This document shows positions 6,381 to 6,972 of a stretch of 6,972 nucleotides of DNA, piece by piece. The notes beneath the pieces were generated by a model, which saw only the letters and a list, made by a program, of their open reading frames with translations, was not told the origin of the DNA and did not search any database. Position 1 is the first letter of the stretch, and each line of letters starts with the position of its first letter. Source of the DNA: Desulfobulbus sp. (GTDB taxonomy: Bacteria > Desulfobacterota > Desulfobulbia > Desulfobulbales > Desulfobulbaceae); the NCBI GenBank assembly GCA_030602145.1, contig JAUWAH010000126.1, positions 1 through 6,972 of the forward strand, given 5' to 3'. A program made the position numbers and the translations under genes.

Positions 6381-6438
6381 GTATCTGGCGCCTCCAACCG
6401 GCTTTGAACCGGTGTTGCCGGGTCGGTAAACAGCGTGT
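6370..6438 (-). repeat. 11-nt repeat arm that can pair with the terminator arm (possible antiterminator)
   Basis: AAACAGCGTGT occurs on the plus strand at 6343-6353 and 6428-6438, with its exact inverse at 6370-6380. The 6370-6380 copy can therefore form either the terminator stem with 6343-6353 or a perfect 11-bp stem with 6428-6438 that encloses the tRNA-like arm in a 47-base loop. The two foldings exclude each other. Confidence 0.75.
6386..6426 (-). pseudogene. tRNA 3'-end fragment or tRNA-like structure (T-arm, acceptor strand, CCA)
   Basis: On the minus strand, T-stem ACCGG/CCGGT (6413-6409 and 6401-6397) closes loop TTCAAAG. It is followed by a 7-base strand TGGAGGC, discriminator-like G and CCA (ending at 6386), exactly the geometry of a tRNA 3' end. 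The 5' half is missing. No GCCTCCA acceptor partner or D-arm lies upstream at normal distance, and the putative anticodon stem (ACCCG) has no paired partner. It is either a 3' remnant of a disrupted tRNA gene, such as an integration attachment site, or a hairpin that mimics one. A plus-strand reading gives TGFEPVLPG, a peptide pattern often produced antisense to tRNA genes. Confidence 0.5.
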
Positions 6439-6471
6439 ATTCCTGGGCTGTTTCTTGTTATTTCGTGCGAT

Positions 6472-6500
6472 TGTATACAGCTTGTTTGCGCAGTTATCCA
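6472..6500 (-). promoter_or_regulatory. Candidate promoter for the structured leader
   Basis: On the minus strand TGGATA (complement of 6495-6500) and TATACA (complement of 6472-6477) are 17 bases apart, each matching the sigma-70 consensus at 4 of 6 positions. The surrounding stretch is the AT-richest near here. The start would fall near 6465, about 27 bases before the first 11-nt repeat arm. This is weak evidence on sequence alone. Confidence 0.3.
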
Positions 6501-6526
6501 GAGTTTTCGGGAAAAAAGTTCATGCA

Positions 6527-6550
6527 AGCGCCATCGGGCTCAATGGCGCT
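6527..6550. terminator. 8-bp hairpin after the EIIB-like gene, possible weak terminator
   Basis: Arms AGCGCCAT (6527-6534) and ATGGCGCT (6543-6550) pair perfectly around an 8-base loop. On both strands a run of six T follows, but 9 bases beyond the stem, farther than in a standard intrinsic terminator. It lies 112 bases downstream of the EIIB-like stop. It may end that transcript weakly or only stabilise its 3' end. Confidence 0.4.
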
Positions 6551-6661
6551 CCTTGCCAATTTTTTCGTTCCAAGCAGCGTGGAGTTCTTGGCGCCAAACC
6601 CGCCGCCACTTTTCGACGGGCAACGGTTCGTCCTGTGTTTGTGGTGGGCAGGTTGTCCCGT

Positions 6662-6972
6662 TCATGTCATTGAGGCCACTTGTGCCCGCATTTCAGCGGC
6701 GTACTGGTCCGCGTTCAAGCCGACAATCAGATGAAGGGTGGTGGGGTCGATGAAGACATGGCCCGCCACCCCGGCTGCTTGCAGATCGGTTGGCGAAACT
6801 TTTTCCCCTGCCTTGACCACCACCCGGAGACGGGTCTGCGCCGCGGCCTCCACCTTGATGATGTTGGCCGTACCACCAAGGGCTTCCAGGTAGTGGAAGG
6901 CCTTTTGCGGTCCTTCCGGATCGCGGAGTTTGGGCTCGATGGTCGTGGCTTCGTACCGGACGGACGCCTGCT
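6662..6972 (-). CDS. PTS EIIB-like domain protein, C-terminal part, lacking the phosphorylation cysteine
   Basis: The minus-strand frame is open from the right edge (first full codon at 6970) to TGA at 6662-6664, giving 102 residues with no convincing start. The gene therefore continues beyond the window, perhaps with an EIIC membrane part. The segment from YLEALGGTANI to AAEMRAQV resembles the EIIB domain of glucose/N-acetylglucosamine-type PTS permeases: LGG..NI, then TRLRV, then a middle strand, then IVG..AD near the end. In active EIIB a cysteine in the DACITRLR block takes phosphate from EIIA. Here the block reads AAAQTRLR, with alanine (codon 6841-6839) at the cysteine position. There is no other cysteine in the visible part. 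Sugar phosphorylation by this domain is thus unlikely. It may be regulatory, degenerate, or dependent on another EIIB. The family call rests on recalled motif resemblance, not a search. Confidence 0.65.
   Translation of the reverse strand, partial: QASVRYEATTIEPKLRDPEGPQKAFHYLEALGGTANIIKVEAAAQTRLRVVVKAGEKVSPTDLQAAGVAGHVFIDPTTLHLIVGLNADQYAAEMRAQVASMT

Noticed and set aside
6386..6465. Complete functional tRNA ending at 6386
   Set aside because: The required GCCTCCA acceptor strand, D-arm and a paired anticodon stem are missing upstream on the minus strand; only the 3' end fits.
6240..6480. yybP-ykoY manganese riboswitch upstream of the antiporter
   Set aside because: Considered because that class precedes some cation exporters, but its conserved core (GGGGAGUA and the paired CAUG-type loops) is not present.
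6296..6734. Several ORFs of 60-125 codons in the antiporter-EIIB gap on both strands
   Set aside because: They cross the terminator, the tRNA-like piece and the EIIB-like 3' end; no recognisable domains or ribosome sites.

Overview
The window is GC-rich with the dense, short-spaced gene layout of a bacterial chromosome. It carries a bioF-bioG biotin pair, a NifA-type sigma-54 activator, the Fe-S type epoxyqueuosine reductase QueH and two tRNA-Ser genes with encoded CCA ends. This fits an anaerobic or microaerophilic Gram-negative such as a Desulfobacterota (former deltaproteobacterial) species. That placement is inferred from gene content, not from a marker gene.

Layout, left to right. (1) 1-1781, plus strand: the 3' part of bioF (5' end outside the window), then bioG 4 bases later. 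They make and release the pimeloyl precursor for biotin. (2) 1782-2023: a gene-free gap, less GC-rich in its first part, in which I see no secure gene. (3) 2024-2300, minus strand: a compact tRNA unit with a sigma-70-like promoter, tRNA-Ser(UGA), tRNA-Ser(GCU) and a 14-bp rho-independent terminator. (4) 2318-5229, plus strand: a NifA-like activator (GAF, AAA+, Fis-type HTH), queH overlapping its stop codon by one base, then rdgB (a purine NTP house-cleaning pyrophosphatase) 105 bases on. (5) 5256-6239, minus strand: a YrbG-type Na+/Ca2+ antiporter, convergent with rdgB. (6) 6240-6661: about 420 bases without a convincing gene but rich in RNA structure. (7) 6662-6972, minus strand: the C-terminal end of a PTS glucose-type EIIB-like protein, cut by the right edge.

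The most interesting stretch is 6337-6438, read on the minus strand. It holds a strong intrinsic terminator, a tRNA-like 3' end (T-arm plus acceptor strand plus CCA), and a third copy of the terminator's 11-nt arm. That copy can form a mutually exclusive 11-bp hairpin enclosing the tRNA-like part. This could be a terminator/antiterminator leader ahead of the antiporter, or the scar of a tRNA 3' end left by integration. The EIIB-like domain next door lacks the phosphorylatable cysteine expected in this family. The remaining genes look like ordinary housekeeping and metabolic genes.
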